Source: Actinomycetota bacterium (GTDB lineage Bacteria; Actinomycetota; Acidimicrobiia; IMCC26256; VFJJ01). From it: 64,000 nucleotides of DNA. The translations under genes and the position numbers were made by a program. Below the pieces are notes generated by a model, which was not told where the DNA came from, made no database searches, and saw nothing but the letters and a program-made list of their open reading frames with translations. Shown here in pieces: positions 48,845-57,430 of the stretch. The first letter of the stretch is position 1, and every line of letters begins with the position of its first letter. The stretch covers positions 43,093 through 107,092 of the forward strand of contig VFJJ01000111.1 of the NCBI GenBank assembly GCA_009886115.1. Reading direction: 5' to 3'.

Positions 48845-51800
48845 GACCCCGGAGCCTGCACCCGTCCCCCTTCGAGCGCCAGCGAGAACGCCCGCTCCCA
48901 CCCGGCAGCGCTGAGGCCGACACCGGCGAGTCGGGTACGGGCGTAGACCAGGTGATCGTCGGCGTCGGGTGCGCCGAGCGAAGCCAGGGCGAGCCCATAG
49001 GCCAGGGACACGAGCGCCTGGTCGAGCCGGTCGTCGGTGGCGTCGACGACCGCCTGGGCCTGACCGAATCGTTCTGTGCACCGGGCCCGGTCGCCCCTGA
49101 CCGCAGCGACGAGCCCCTCCACCACGGTCATCCGCGCCCGGTCGAGGAACGTCCCGACATCGAGCGCGGCAGCCTCGGCCAGGAGCTCGTCGACGCGTGC
49201 GAGCTCACCGGCTGCGGTGAGGACGAGCGCCCGGGCACCCAGCGACGCGGCGCGCACACTCTCGTTGGCCGTTGACGGGTCCAGGGCCTTGGCCACCTCG
49301 GACTCGAGCGTGACGGCGGCATCGAGCCGACCCGACTGGAGCAGCGCGTACAGCTCGAAGCTGTCGGCCTCCATCCCCGGCTCCCAGAACTGCTCGGGCC
49401 CAATGGCTCGTCCCGTGGCGATGGCCTCGAGCGCCCGTTCGGGATCGCCGACATGCATGTGCGTGGCCGCGGCGACCAACACGGTGAAGACCCGGAGGTC
49501 GGCGAGACCCTCTGCCTCCGCCAGCAGCTCCCCGAGCGCCCGCTGCCCGTCGGACGAACGACCGCACATCGTCAGCGACCGCACGAGCACCGCCAGGGCC
49601 TGGGTGCGACCCCAGCGATCGTCGATCGCGTCGAAGCCGCGACGGGCGTCCTCGGCCAAGTCCACCGCCTGCTCGACCTCTCCCCGCCACAGGCTCAGCG
49701 AGGCCTTCAGGACAGTCATCATGGCCGCGGCCCATCGATCGCCCGACTCGCGCAGGTGGGGCATGAGCCGCTCGCACAGCTCCTCCGCCTCGTCGAGGCG
49801 ACCCTGGTAGAAGCGCACCCAGGCCAGCATCCCCAGCGCCCAGCCGAAGCCGTACCAGTCGCCGATCTCGGCGAAGAGCGCAGCCGACTCGTCGAGCCAG
49901 CCTTCGGACTCCGAGGTGTCGCCCTTGAGGAAGCCCAGCCACGTCAAGTTCTGCAGCGCCCAGGCAATGCCGCGGCGGTCGCCGAGCGCACGGCTGATCT
50001 CGAGGGCTTCCCTGATCGAGAGCTCGGCGTCGATCGAATGTCCCGAGAACATCAGGGTCATGCCGCGATTTCGCAGCGCCTCGGCCAGCCCGGCGTCGTC
50101 GCCGGTGTCACGCCAGAGACCGATGGCCGCGTCGAGCAACTCGAGGGCTTCGTCGGTGTGGAGGTCGCGGCGAGCGAGCTCGCCCTGCGCGGTGAGCACC
50201 GCAGCCAACGAGCGCGGATCGCCGGACGCCTCGCATCGGGCCCGGGCCTCCTCGAGGTCGACACGGGCGGCCGCCGACTGGCCCAGGGCCGTGAGCGCCT
50301 TGCCGCGGCGCAACAGCACACCGGCGCGGTGGGGGTTGTCGAGGTCCATCAGCCGGAGCGCCTGATCGAGCACGGGCATCGCGGCCATGACGTCGTCGCG
50401 GTCGGAGGTGTATGCAGAGGCTCGTCGGAACGCGTCGCTGGACAGCTCCCGGAGGCCCGTGAGCCCGTCAACCCCGCCCAGCTCCCGGACCAGCTCGGCC
50501 GCTGTGCCGTAGTGATGAGCCATCGGGAGGATCACATCGTCGTCCCGCCCCGCGGCCGCGGCCCGTTCGGCGAGATGCGCTCCGACATGGGAGTGGCGCC
50601 GGGCGCGGTCGGCCTTCGTCAAGGTCTCGTAGGCGACATCACGAACCAGATCGGACCGGAAGCGGAACTCGGGCCCGTCGACGACGAGCAACTCGCGTCG
50701 AGCCAGCCGATCGAGCACGCCCGTCACGTCGAGCTGGCCGCGCGCTCGGCCCAGCGCCACCAGGGCGGCCAGGTCGCCGTGGGCTCCGACCACGGCGGCG
50801 TCGTCGAGCACGTCGCGCTCGAGCCGGCCAAGACCGTCGATGCGGGCCGTCACCAGTCCCCGGAGGGTCGCGGGCAGGTTGGTGAGCCCACGCGCCGCGG
50901 CGACGTCGCCCCGGGCGACGGCCTCGATGAGGCCGGCGTCGTCGAGCAGCCCGACGACCTCCTCGAGGAAGAACGGGTTCCCTCCCGTTCGTTCGAGCAT
51001 CAGCTCGACGAGCTCGGGGACGGGCTCGCGCCCCAGGAGCCCGGTGAGCAGCGCGGCCACTCCCTGCCGGTCGAGGGGGTCGAGCTGGAGCGCGATCACG
51101 TTGGCGCGCCCTGGGGTGGGCGTCCACCGCTCCTTCAGCCCGGGCCGCGAGGTCGCCACGAAGGCGAAGGGATACGACCCCAAGCGCTCGAACAGGCGGT
51201 CGAGGAACTCGAGGACGACCTCGTCGGCCCAGTGCAGCTCGCAGAGCACGATCGTGAGCGGCCACTGGCTCGCCATCGCCTCGTAGAACGTGAGCGCGGC
51301 TCGCGAGGCCTCGCTGCGCGCCCGAGCCGGCTCGAGGTCGGCCAACGAGGCGTGGTCGCCGACGAGGTACTTGAGCCCGGGGACGAGCGAGGCGACCGCC
51401 GGGTCGTCGGCCGGCTCGCCCAACGACGCGACGACGGCCTCGCGCACCTTGCGGTCGACGACGTCGGGATCGTCGCCGGGTCCCACACCGCAGGCCTGAC
51501 GGATCGTCTCGGCGATGGGCCACCACCCGGTGGCCTCGCCGTAGGGCACACACCGCCCCACGAGGACCGTCGAACCATGCTCCAATGCGGCGATCTCGGC
51601 CAGCTCCTCGGCGACGCGCTGCTTGCCCAGACCGGCGTCTCCCGTGAGCAATGCCAGCATGGCCCTCCGGTGCCGGAACGACAGCGTCAAGGAGTGTCGG
51701 AGCACGTCCATCTCGGACTCGCGGCCGACGAGCGGAGCCGCGCTGCGTCGAGGGCGGTATCCGGGCAGGGCCGTGACCTCGAGCGCCACGAACGTGGCCA

Positions 51801-52398
51801 GGCGCTCATCGCGACCCCGCAGGGCGAGCGGGCCGAGGGTCTCGTAGCGGATCACGTCGCGCGTGGCGGCCTCGGTCGGCGCCCCCACGAGCACCTGTCC
51901 GGGGCGGGCCATCGTCTGCAGGCGACTCGCCGTGTTCACGACGTCGCCCATGGCGGTGTAGTCGGCGCCCGCCCGAATGGCCCCCATCAGCACCTCACCG
52001 GTGTTGACGCCGATCCGAACCTCGATCGGCACCCGCACCTCGGTGGCCAGATCGGCGACCGAGCCCTGCATCTGCAGGGCCGCCCGGACCGCCCGCTCGG
52101 CGTCGTCTTCGTGCGCCACGGGCGCGCCGAAGACCGCCAAGATGCCGTCACCCATGACCTTGTCGACCCGTCCGCCAAAGGTGTGGACGTCGGCTGCGAG
52201 ACGATCGAAGCACACATCGACCAGGTTCTTGACCGCCTCGGGGTCGCGGCCCTCGCTGAAGCCGGTGAAGCCCACGATGTCGGCGAACACGACCGATACC
52301 ACCCGTCGCTCGTCGCCCCGGAGATCGAGACGACCACCGCAGGTCGGGCAGAACCGCGCACCCTCGGGCGCCGGCGACGAGCACGACGGACACGACAC
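48841..52398 (-). CDS. Class III nucleotide cyclase fused to AAA/STAND ATPase and TPR domains
   Basis: An 1185-residue cytoplasmic protein starting at GTG 52398. Order: zinc ribbon (Cys3, Cys6, Cys17, Cys20), class III cyclase domain (about 30-210) with metal Asp40 and Asp84 (VVFADIVGFT, KVMGDGILAV) and Asn155/Arg159 (GDVVNTASRL), then an AAA/STAND ATPase (about 225-500; Walker A GDAGLGKQRVAEE, Walker B region LTIVLCELHWADEVVLEF), and finally a long TPR-rich helical array to the end. The cyclase residues needed for catalysis are present, so cAMP or cGMP production is possible. No DNA-binding domain is seen. The TAGAGT box six bases before GTG suggests a leaderless start. Confidence 0.92.
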   Translation of the reverse strand: MSCPSCSSPAPEGARFCPTCGGRLDLRGDERRVVSVVFADIVGFTGFSEGRDPEAVKNLVDVCFDRLAADVHTFGGRVDKVMGDGILAVFGAPVAHEDDAERAVRAALQMQGSVADLATEVRVPIEVRIGVNTGEVLMGAIRAGADYTAMGDVVNTASRLQTMARPGQVLVGAPTEAATRDVIRYETLGPLALRGRDERLATFVALEVTALPGYRPRRSAAPLVGRESEMDVLRHSLTLSFRHRRAMLALLTGDAGLGKQRVAEELAEIAALEHGSTVLVGRCVPYGEATGWWPIAETIRQACGVGPGDDPDVVDRKVREAVVASLGEPADDPAVASLVPGLKYLVGDHASLADLEPARARSEASRAALTFYEAMASQWPLTIVLCELHWADEVVLEFLDRLFERLGSYPFAFVATSRPGLKERWTPTPGRANVIALQLDPLDRQGVAALLTGLLGREPVPELVELMLERTGGNPFFLEEVVGLLDDAGLIEAVARGDVAAARGLTNLPATLRGLVTARIDGLGRLERDVLDDAAVVGAHGDLAALVALGRARGQLDVTGVLDRLARRELLVVDGPEFRFRSDLVRDVAYETLTKADRARRHSHVGAHLAERAAAAGRDDDVILPMAHHYGTAAELVRELGGVDGLTGLRELSSDAFRRASAYTSDRDDVMAAMPVLDQALRLMDLDNPHRAGVLLRRGKALTALGQSAAARVDLEEARARCEASGDPRSLAAVLTAQGELARRDLHTDEALELLDAAIGLWRDTGDDAGLAEALRNRGMTLMFSGHSIDAELSIREALEISRALGDRRGIAWALQNLTWLGFLKGDTSESEGWLDESAALFAEIGDWYGFGWALGMLAWVRFYQGRLDEAEELCERLMPHLRESGDRWAAAMMTVLKASLSLWRGEVEQAVDLAEDARRGFDAIDDRWGRTQALAVLVRSLTMCGRSSDGQRALGELLAEAEGLADLRVFTVLVAAATHMHVGDPERALEAIATGRAIGPEQFWEPGMEADSFELYALLQSGRLDAAVTLESEVAKALDPSTANESVRAASLGARALVLTAAGELARVDELLAEAAALDVGTFLDRARMTVVEGLVAAVRGDRARCTERFGQAQAVVDATDDRLDQALVSLAYGLALASLGAPDADDHLVYARTRLAGVGLSAAGWERAFSLALEGGRVQAPGS

Positions 52399-52404
52399 GA
52401 CGCA

Positions 52405-52410
52405 ACTCTA
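52405..52410 (-). promoter_or_regulatory. Candidate leaderless -10 box before the cyclase gene
   Basis: On the minus strand TAGAGT lies six bases before the GTG at 52398. Confidence 0.5.
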
Positions 52411-52561
52411 CGCAGCACGCCCTCGCCCAGAACGGCCGAAACGCCACGAGCGTGATCGGCCACGGTGCGCGAGTCGCCCAAGGATGGGCTCGGCGAGCCG
52501 TGAGGACACCAATCGCGTCCACGCCACGCTCGTGACCGAGCCTGCGTGGGAGCATCTCCCG

Positions 52562-54190
52562 ATGGCCATGCACCGCCGTGAGCGCGGTTCTCGTGTCGGG
52601 TCCGGTCGGGTCCGGTCCATCCGGCAGGCGCGTCGGCTCATCGCGCTCGCAGTGGGCCATCCCCCGGCCCGTCGGCTCGTGCTCACCCATGCACTCGACG
52701 ACCTCGCCGACGCGCTGGTCACGCTCTCGTTGGCCGGCTCGCTGTTCTTCAGCCTGTCGCTCGAAGCGTCGCGGAGCCGCATCCTCTTGTACCTCGTGCT
52801 GACCCTGGCGCCGCTGGCCGGCATCGCCCCCGTGTTCGGGGTGGTCGTCGAGCGCACGCGAGCCGGCTACCGCACGATCATCGTGGCCTCCCACATCACC
52901 CGGGCGGTCTTGGCGCTGACGCTCGTCGGCTCCCTACGGTCGCTGGCGTTCTATCCGCTCACCTTCGGGATCCTCTTGAGCCGCAAGGGGTATTCGATCG
53001 CCAAGACCGCGATCGTCGGCCAGCTGATCGGCGACGCAGACGATCTGGTGAGAACCAATGCCCGCCTGTCGCGCGTCGGAACGATCGGTGGCGCCATCGG
53101 CCTCGCGATCGGAGGAGCACTGCTCGCCTCCGGCGATGCCCGTTCGCTCCTCCTGGTGGCTGGTGCGGTCTACATCGGCGCCGCCCTGTGCGCGCTGCGG
53201 GTACCAGTGCTCGACACGCGCCCGGAGCTCGATGCCGTGGCCGCGCAGGCAGAGACGCCGATCGCCCCCGCGGTACGCATGGCGACGAGTGCCGCCGCCG
53301 TCACCAAAGCCGCAGTGGGAGCGATCACCTTCCTTCTGGCCTTCGCCCTCAAGCGAGAAGGCGCCGACAAGTGGGTGTTCGCCGCGGCCATCGTCGCCGG
53401 TGGCGTCGGCGGTTTCCTCGGGACCTTCCTCGCCCCGATCCTCCATCGCGTGCTCAGCGAGGACCGCATGATCGTGCTGGCACTCACCGTCCCGGGCATC
53501 GTGACCACGCTGGGGGTGCTCACCGCCGGTCCGTTCGCCACCATCGCCATGGCCACCACGGTCGGCGTGGGTGCCAGTGTCGCGTCGCGAGCGGTCGAGT
53601 CGCTCTACGGTCGCAGCGTCTCCACACTGGCTCGAGGGCGCATCGTCGCTCGGAGCGAGCTCCAGTTCCAGACGGCTCAGATCATCGGCGCCGCCTTCCC
53701 GGTGATCGCGGCGCCCGGCACCCGGGTCGGATTTGCTGTGGTCGCCGGCGTCTTGCTGGTCGGTGGCTTCGCGTATGGAGCCCGGGTGCGGGTCTCGTTC
53801 CGGGTCGAGGCGGGACGTGCGCTGCTCGGCGATCCCGGCCCGGCCCGGCATCTGGCCCTGCCGTGGGCGCTCATGCGCGAAGCCGAGCATCTGGCCGGCC
53901 TGGGTGCCGATCGCATGGCCGTCGTCGTGGCGGCCAGTGCCGTTCGCGTGCTCGAAGAACGCGGTCAGCTGCACGCTGGGAGCCCGACCGCCACGGCATG
54001 GGCGCGCCACCAGGTCGAGGTTCAGGCGGTGATTCGAGCCGACACGATGCCGGAGCGGGCGGTGACCCTGGCCCTGCTCGGCGCCGCCCGCGCGACGATC
54101 GAGTCGATCATGACGGGCGTCGCTCGCCCCGAGCGCACGAGGTACACCGCGGACGCCGAGCACCCTGAGATGCCGGGGTGTCCGGGGTAG
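52562..54190 (+). CDS. MFS transporter with C-terminal helical domain
   Basis: A 542-residue protein from ATG 52562 with GGGAG upstream. About twelve helices occupy residues 35-415, with VERTRAGYRTIIVASHITRA in loop 2-3. The last 125 residues are cytoplasmic and helical (ALPWALMREAEHLAGLGADR onward), which is unusual for MFS proteins. The transporter part is paralogous to the minus-strand MFS at 10864-12303. The substrate is unknown. It is divergent from the cyclase gene and is followed by 10-base tandem repeats. Confidence 0.85.
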   Translation: MAMHRRERGSRVGSGRVRSIRQARRLIALAVGHPPARRLVLTHALDDLADALVTLSLAGSLFFSLSLEASRSRILLYLVLTLAPLAGIAPVFGVVVERTRAGYRTIIVASHITRAVLALTLVGSLRSLAFYPLTFGILLSRKGYSIAKTAIVGQLIGDADDLVRTNARLSRVGTIGGAIGLAIGGALLASGDARSLLLVAGAVYIGAALCALRVPVLDTRPELDAVAAQAETPIAPAVRMATSAAAVTKAAVGAITFLLAFALKREGADKWVFAAAIVAGGVGGFLGTFLAPILHRVLSEDRMIVLALTVPGIVTTLGVLTAGPFATIAMATTVGVGASVASRAVESLYGRSVSTLARGRIVARSELQFQTAQIIGAAFPVIAAPGTRVGFAVVAGVLLVGGFAYGARVRVSFRVEAGRALLGDPGPARHLALPWALMREAEHLAGLGADRMAVVVAASAVRVLEERGQLHAGSPTATAWARHQVEVQAVIRADTMPERAVTLALLGAARATIESIMTGVARPERTRYTADAEHPEMPGCPG

Positions 54191-54220
54191 CCAGGGTACG
54201 GGGTGGTGGGGTAGCCGGGG

Positions 54221-54260
54221 TCGGCTGGCGTCGGCTGGCGTCGGCTGGGGTTGGCTGACG
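54221..54260. repeat. 10-bp tandem repeats in an intergenic spacer
   Basis: Four 10-base units of the form TCGGCTGGCG (two identical, two diverged) lie between the convergent MFS and lipoprotein genes. The remaining spacer is GGGGTAG-rich. No hairpin terminator was found here. Confidence 0.85.
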
Positions 54261-54294
54261 GCTCAGGTGATCGGATGGTGCGCGCCGACGAGGT

Positions 54295-54804
54295 TCACCC
54301 GGGCTCGGTGTCCGGGAGCCCGACGACGCTCCACTCGGCACCGTTCGCCTGAAGCTTGAAGCGGATCGACTCGAACGCCTCGACACCAACGACGTAGCGG
54401 TCGACGTCGAGCGTCACCTGAGACCCCTCCTCGAAAACGGGGTCGAAGCGCAGCAGGAGCCCGTCGTCACGCACGACGACCCGATCGTCGATCTCGGTGA
54501 GGGCCTCGGCGCGCTCGTCGATGAACCGAACGGAGGCCACGTCGTCGACCGCCCCGATGAGCGCGGCTTCGACCTTCACCCCGAAGCCCGCGCCTTCACC
54601 GCGTGCCTCCACGAACACCACGTGCGGGTCGGCTCCATCGGGGACCGGACCGACCAGCCAGCGCACCACCGCCTCGTACACGGCGCCGGCACGAGCCTCG
54701 GCGTCGTTCGCCTCGTCGAGGGAGCAGCCCCCCACCACACCAGCGATACCGGCCACGCCGATCACTCCGACGAGCAGGCACCAGCGCGCGAGTCGATCGA
54801 CCAT
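54295..54804 (-). CDS. Lipoprotein of unknown function
   Basis: A 169-residue protein. The signal peptide (LLVGVIGVAGIAGVV) ends at the lipobox GGC, so Cys27 should be acylated. The mature domain is a small alpha-beta fold with a charged pattern (IDDRVVVRDDGLLLRF, YVVGVEAFESIRFKLQANG). No family is recognised. TAGGGT eight bases before the ATG is a candidate -10 box. Confidence 0.7.
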   Translation of the reverse strand: MVDRLARWCLLVGVIGVAGIAGVVGGCSLDEANDAEARAGAVYEAVVRWLVGPVPDGADPHVVFVEARGEGAGFGVKVEAALIGAVDDVASVRFIDERAEALTEIDDRVVVRDDGLLLRFDPVFEEGSQVTLDVDRYVVGVEAFESIRFKLQANGAEWSVVGLPDTEPG

Positions 54805-54812
54805 CGAACGGC

Positions 54813-54818
54813 ACCCTA
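54813..54818 (-). promoter_or_regulatory. Candidate -10 box before a lipoprotein gene
   Basis: On the minus strand TAGGGT lies eight bases before the ATG at 54804. Confidence 0.35.
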
Positions 54819-54888
54819 CCGGCTGGTTCCGCAGCCGACCCAGAACACGCGTCGCCTACCGTGGACGGAGCGGTCTTGGTCGCTCGGT

Positions 54889-54985
54889 CGGCTCGTGGTT
54901 GGTCGGTTGGTCGGTCCGGCTCGGTCCGGCTCGGTTGGTCGGTCCGGCTCGGTCCGAAGGTCCGAAGGTCCGGCTCGGTCCGAAG
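54889..54985. repeat. Iterated TCGGTCCGGC-type short repeats
   Basis: About 97 bases consist of overlapping 5-10-base units such as GGTCGGTT, TCGGTCCGGC and GGTCCGAA. The array lies in the 316-base spacer between the lipoprotein and the SCP2 gene. The rest of that spacer holds an in-frame ATG at 55007 that could extend the SCP2 protein, and nothing else recognisable. Confidence 0.85.
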
Positions 54986-55120
54986 CGACGACGGGATCCG
55001 ACGAGCATGCCGTCGGAGAAGGGTGCCAGCGTGCGAGGCGACGATGATCGAGATCCACGGGACCGAGCGGGCGAACGTCAGGCTCGAGCCGGCCTGGACG
55101 CGTCGGGTTCGAGCGGGCCC

Positions 55121-55588
55121 GTGACGTTTCTCTCCAGCGAGTGGCTGGCCGCGTTGCACAGCGCGGCCAACGAGGACCCCGGGGTCCGCGACGCGGTCGC
55201 AGCTCCGAGACCCGGCGGTCGAGAACCCGACACCGGGGGCGTCGACGAGACCATCGTGCTGCGGCAGTCGATCACCGGATGCCCACCCGACGACCGTCTG
55301 GTCGAATACCAGCTCGAGCTGACCGACAAGGGCGCCACGGTCGGCGCCGTCGATCGGGGACGGCCGGCCGACGTGACGTTCCGGCTCGACCATGGCGCGG
55401 CCTGGGCGGTGTTCAGCGGCGAGGCCAACGCCCAGATGCTCCTCATCGAAGGCCGGCTCACGGTCGACGGCGATGTCGGGGCTCTGGGTCGGAGGTCGGC
55501 CGTGTTCAGCGCGCTCGGCGACGCGTTCGCCAGCGTGCGCACGGTCACCGTGCGAGCCGATCGAGCGGCCAACAGCGAGCTGCGGTGA
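55121..55588 (+). CDS. SCP2 sterol-transfer family protein
   Basis: A 155-residue protein from GTG 55121 (alternative in-frame ATG at 55007). It begins VTFLSSEWLAALHSAAN and carries the SCP2-like core: VEYQLELTDKGATVGAVDRG, ADVTFRLDHGAAWAVFSGEA and MLLIEGRLTVDGDVGAL. These domains bind lipids or hydrophobic ligands. Two Cys or Gly/Asp-rich inserts are absent except for TGCPPDD. The stop overlaps the start of the alpha/beta-hydrolase gene (GTGA), so the two proteins are likely co-made and may share a hydrophobic substrate. Confidence 0.82.
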   Translation: MTFLSSEWLAALHSAANEDPGVRDAVAAPRPGGREPDTGGVDETIVLRQSITGCPPDDRLVEYQLELTDKGATVGAVDRGRPADVTFRLDHGAAWAVFSGEANAQMLLIEGRLTVDGDVGALGRRSAVFSALGDAFASVRTVTVRADRAANSELR

Positions 55589-56511
55589 GCGCGCTGTCGA
55601 ACGTCGAGGTCGACGGTCTGCCGCTGCACGCCGAGGAGTGGACTCCCGGCGCCGGTGTCGCGCCAGGGACGGCGCCCGTCGTGCTGGTGCACGGCTTGGG
55701 TGCTTCGACGGTGACGTGGCGTACCGCGGGTCCGGCTTTGGCCGAGAGGTCGGGGCGGCGGGTGCTCGCCGTCGACCTCCCCGGCTTCGGGGCGAGTCGA
55801 GCGCACGGGCGGGCCTCCACCTTCGATGCCAACGGCGAGCTCCTCGCTCGGCTGCTCGGTGACCTCGGGCCATGCGTTGTGATCGGCAACTCGATGGGAG
55901 CCTGCCTCGGCGTGCGGCTGGCGGCGCGCCATCCCGAGCTGGTGGGCCATCTGGTGTTGGTGAACGCGGCGTACCCGTACGAACCGGGATCGTCCCGGTT
56001 GGGTTGGGTGGGTGACAGGCTGAACCGGGGCCTGTTCGCCGCGTTCATGGGACCGGCGCTCATCCCCCATGTCGGCGCTCGCATCGTGGCAACCCGCGCC
56101 AGACGGCGGGGAGCCGAACGCATCGTCGAGGCCGGGTTGCGTAACACCTTCGCCGATCCGAGCCGGGTCGATCCGGCCGTGCGCGCTGCACTCATCGAGG
56201 GAACCCGAGATCGTCTCACCTGGCCGGAAGCCCCTGTGGCGTATGCCGATGCGGCCCGAACGCTGTTCGGCTACCTCACCCGCCCGAACGGCTCGGGACT
56301 GACGCCGATGAGCGCCGACATGGCCGCCGTCTCCTGCCCGACACTGGTGCTTCACGGCCGGCGAGACCGGCTCGTGCGCCACCAATGGGCCCGGGCCCAC
56401 ACCGAGCACCGTCTCGGATGGACGTTCGGGTTCCTTCAAGAGGGCGCCCACGTGCCCCAGATGGAGCACCCCGAGTGGTTCCTCGAGACCGTCATCAGCT
56501 GGTTGGTCTGA
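55585..56511 (+). CDS. Alpha/beta-hydrolase fold enzyme
   Basis: A 308-residue protein from GTG 55585, coupled to the SCP2 gene. The oxyanion region is VVLVHGLGASTVTW. The catalytic triad is Ser103 in VVIGNSMGACLG, Asp261 in LHGRRDRLV and His289 in EGAHVPQMEHP, all in the expected places. A cap domain lies between residues about 140-230. The class includes esterases, haloalkane-type and C-C hydrolases, so the reaction is open. A long hairpin follows eight bases after the stop. Confidence 0.9.
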   Translation: MSALSNVEVDGLPLHAEEWTPGAGVAPGTAPVVLVHGLGASTVTWRTAGPALAERSGRRVLAVDLPGFGASRAHGRASTFDANGELLARLLGDLGPCVVIGNSMGACLGVRLAARHPELVGHLVLVNAAYPYEPGSSRLGWVGDRLNRGLFAAFMGPALIPHVGARIVATRARRRGAERIVEAGLRNTFADPSRVDPAVRAALIEGTRDRLTWPEAPVAYADAARTLFGYLTRPNGSGLTPMSADMAAVSCPTLVLHGRRDRLVRHQWARAHTEHRLGWTFGFLQEGAHVPQMEHPEWFLETVISWLV

Positions 56512-56518
56512 GCCTCAG

Positions 56519-56567
56519 GTTCTTTGCGTCCACGAACGCTCCTGGGGTGAGCGGGGACGCAAAGAAC
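56519..56567. terminator. Hairpin terminator between convergent genes
   Basis: GTTCTTTGCGTCC (56519-56531) pairs with GGACGCAAAGAAC (56555-56567), with an inner CGCTC/GAGCG stem. It follows the hydrolase gene and precedes the convergent lipoprotein stop. It has the same design as other long hairpins in the window but not the same sequence. Confidence 0.8.
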
Positions 56568-56582
56568 GGGGACGCGAGACGT

Positions 56583-57344
56583 TCAGGCCACTTCGAGCAG
56601 CACGGGTGAGGTGATCGGCGTCGAGCTCGTGGCCGGGGCGATCGCGCTGTGGACGGTGACCACCTGGCCGCCGATCGTCGTCACGTATTCGATGGCCGAG
56701 AGGAGGCCGTTCGACACGGTGATCTCGACCGTGAGCGGATCACCATCCGACAGGCCCAGAGCCGACGGCGCGTACGAGGCCGTGAGCACCGCTCCGTTGG
56801 GCCCAAGGCTCTCGACGGTCCCCACGCTGATCGGGGCGCTGAGACCGGCCAGGGGCCCCGTACTGGCTCCGACGACCGGCTCGGTCAACACACTCCACTC
56901 TTCACCGATCGAGCGCACGAAGCGCCCGTCGACCGATGCCACGTACTCGAGCGACCCGGCGTTGCTCTCGATCGTGGCCGCCACCGCCAGGCCAACGGCC
57001 CGTCCGCCGATGCGGGTCGCTTCGAGCCCGTTGACATCGACCACGGTCGTGAAGTCGTAGGAGACCGATGTGGTCGCCAGGCTCTGGGCCAGGAGTTGCT
57101 TGGGATCGATGATCGTCGCCGTCGTGGCCGTCGGCGCCGTCCCCGTCACACCGGCACCAGCCGCCGCCGAGGTGGCTGCCGCCGATCCGTCGGTGCCCGG
57201 CTCGGCCTTGGCGGCGTCCGAGCCGCCGGAGCACCCGCTCACCCCGCCCACCGTGAGGGCGAGCAGCAACCCCGAGAGGGCCCATGGGGTTCGGCGCAGG
57301 CGAGGGTGGCTGCGGTGGGTACTCATCGGCTCCGGCTTCATCAT
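56583..57344 (-). CDS. Lipoprotein of unknown function
   Basis: A 253-residue protein; two adjacent ATG codons, with GGGAG upstream. The signal peptide ends at the lipobox VSGC (Cys38), then a Ser/Ala/Thr-rich linker of about 40 residues. The mature domain is beta-rich with repeated pairs of strands (TTVVDVNGLEATRIGG, EYVTTIGGQVVTVHSAIAP), resembling LolA/LppX-like lipid-binding barrels in style, but no family is certain. It is downstream of the Thr-Ala-Pro-tailed protein on the same strand, separated by a hairpin. Confidence 0.75.
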   Translation of the reverse strand: MMKPEPMSTHRSHPRLRRTPWALSGLLLALTVGGVSGCSGGSDAAKAEPGTDGSAAATSAAAGAGVTGTAPTATTATIIDPKQLLAQSLATTSVSYDFTTVVDVNGLEATRIGGRAVGLAVAATIESNAGSLEYVASVDGRFVRSIGEEWSVLTEPVVGASTGPLAGLSAPISVGTVESLGPNGAVLTASYAPSALGLSDGDPLTVEITVSNGLLSAIEYVTTIGGQVVTVHSAIAPATSSTPITSPVLLEVA

Positions 57345-57370
57345 GCGCTCCCAGCGGTGTGATGGTGATC

Positions 57371-57410
57371 GGTGAACGGGCCGACCTCGAGCGAGGCCGG
57401 CCCGTTCACC
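57371..57410 (-). terminator. 19-bp hairpin with one mismatch
   Basis: GGTGAACGGGCCGACCTCG (57371-57389) pairs with 57392-57410 with one mismatch and a two-base loop. It lies downstream of the secreted repeat-tailed gene on the minus strand and upstream of the next gene. Confidence 0.75.
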
Positions 57411-57430
57411 TGACTACAGGGTGGTCGGGC

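Noticed and set aside
54221..54985. Possible CRISPR-like repeats
   Set aside because: Units are 5-10 bases and contiguous, with no unique spacers and no cas genes.
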